A DNA stretch of 7,489 nt from Pseudomonadota bacterium. Lineage in GTDB: Bacteria; Pseudomonadota; Gammaproteobacteria; Xanthomonadales; Rhodanobacteraceae. A model generated the notes under the pieces. The model worked only from the letters and a program-made list of their open reading frames with translations. It made no database searches and was not told the DNA's origin. Position 1 is the first letter of the stretch, and each line of letters opens with the position of its first letter. A program made the position numbers and the translations under genes. The stretch spans positions 1 through 7,489 of the forward strand of contig JAFEEK010000201.1 of assembly GCA_018241165.1 (NCBI GenBank), given 5' to 3'. This document shows positions 7,267 to 7,489 of this stretch, one piece after another.

Positions 7267-7271
7267 CTCCC
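7267..7271 (-). promoter_or_regulatory. Ribosome binding site of the beta-helix gene
   Basis: GGGAG, 8 bases before ATG 7258, lies in the 25-base gap after the upstream stop codon. Together with the signal peptide it fixes the start. Confidence 0.65.
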
Positions 7272-7283
7272 GGGTAGTGATGG

Positions 7284-7489
7284 TCAGGATTTGCGCGCCG
7301 CGTACCAGCGCCCGAACCACGCGCTTGTGCCCAGCAACACGGCAAGCAGGGCGAGCAGAGGCCAGCCGAGCGCGGGCGTGGGACTCATCACGGCGTCTTG
7401 CAGGCGCGCGCGCGTGGCGACAAACACATCGCCCGGATCGGTGCTGTCGACCTTGCGGCCGAAGTACAGGCGCGTGCCGTCAGCCGACA
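7284..7489 (-). CDS. C-terminal end of a PD40-type beta-propeller protein with membrane tail (5' part beyond window)
   Basis: The last 67 residues of a protein entering from the right edge, ending at TGA 7286-7284; the gene is cut, not broken. SADGTRLYFGRKV and GDVFVATRARLQDA match the end of WD40-like PD40 beta-propeller repeats (pattern: SADG-x-x-LYF ... D-[IVL]-[YFW]-VATR). A short spacer (VMSPTPALG) follows. Next come a hydrophobic segment (WPLLALLAVLLGTSAWF) and a basic end (GRWYAARKS). This spacer, helix and Arg/Lys tail layout is that of C-terminal sorting or anchoring signals such as IPTL-CTERM, though the diagnostic motif is not exact. It could equally be a plain C-terminal membrane anchor. 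The gene is 25 bases upstream of the beta-helix gene on the same strand, so the two are probably co-transcribed. The N-terminus and any signal peptide are not visible. Confidence 0.75.
   Translation of the reverse strand, partial: SADGTRLYFGRKVDSTDPGDVFVATRARLQDAVMSPTPALGWPLLALLAVLLGTSAWFGRWYAARKS

Noticed and set aside
7259..7345. Longer N-terminus for the beta-helix protein from TTG 7345
   Set aside because: It would overlap the upstream PD40 coding sequence and place the signal peptide about 29 residues inside the protein. ATG 7258 has a good ribosome site.

Overview
The window is GC-rich, densely coding DNA with short intergenic gaps. It looks like a chromosomal segment from a gammaproteobacterium of the Xanthomonadales/Lysobacterales, plausibly Rhodanobacteraceae. 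That placement is inference. It rests on a close TatD of the E. coli type, a membrane-bound winged-helix/TolB-like/TPR regulator, a TPR-2OG oxygenase fusion, and a secreted protein ending in IFKNGFE, a kind of tail I associate with this group. No rRNA, tRNA, CRISPR array, insertion sequence or phage gene was seen.

Layout: (1) 1-479, minus strand: the first 159 residues of an unrecognised exported protein, cut by the window edge. (2) 480-598: a 119-base divergent intergenic region. (3) 599-1390, plus strand: tatD, a metal-dependent DNase of the TatD family. (4) 1422-3431, plus strand, 31 bases after tatD: a one-component membrane regulator with a cytoplasmic OmpR-type winged helix, a Pro/Ala linker, one membrane helix, a TolB-like domain and TPRs. 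(5) 3465-4880, minus strand, convergent with the regulator: a TPR protein with a C-terminal 2OG-Fe(II) oxygenase domain. (6) 4916-4941: a strong hairpin terminator for the next gene upstream on the minus strand. (7) 4949-7258, minus strand: a 769-residue secreted right-handed beta-helix protein with a choice-of-anchor Q-like segment, a jelly-roll-like domain and an IFKNGFE tail. (8) 7284-7489, minus strand: the last 67 residues of a PD40-type beta-propeller protein with a C-terminal membrane segment and basic tail.

Genes 7 and 8 are 25 bases apart on the same strand and probably form the end of an operon for cell-surface or secreted proteins, closed by the terminator. The oxygenase gene starts just past that terminator, so it is either fed by read-through or has its own promoter inside the end of the beta-helix gene. 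TatD and the regulator may be co-transcribed. Nothing in the sequence shows that the regulator controls its neighbours.

No clear new system is visible. The best leads are the two different C-terminal tails on the neighbouring exported proteins, which suggest alternative surface-sorting routes, and the TPR-oxygenase of unknown substrate beside them.
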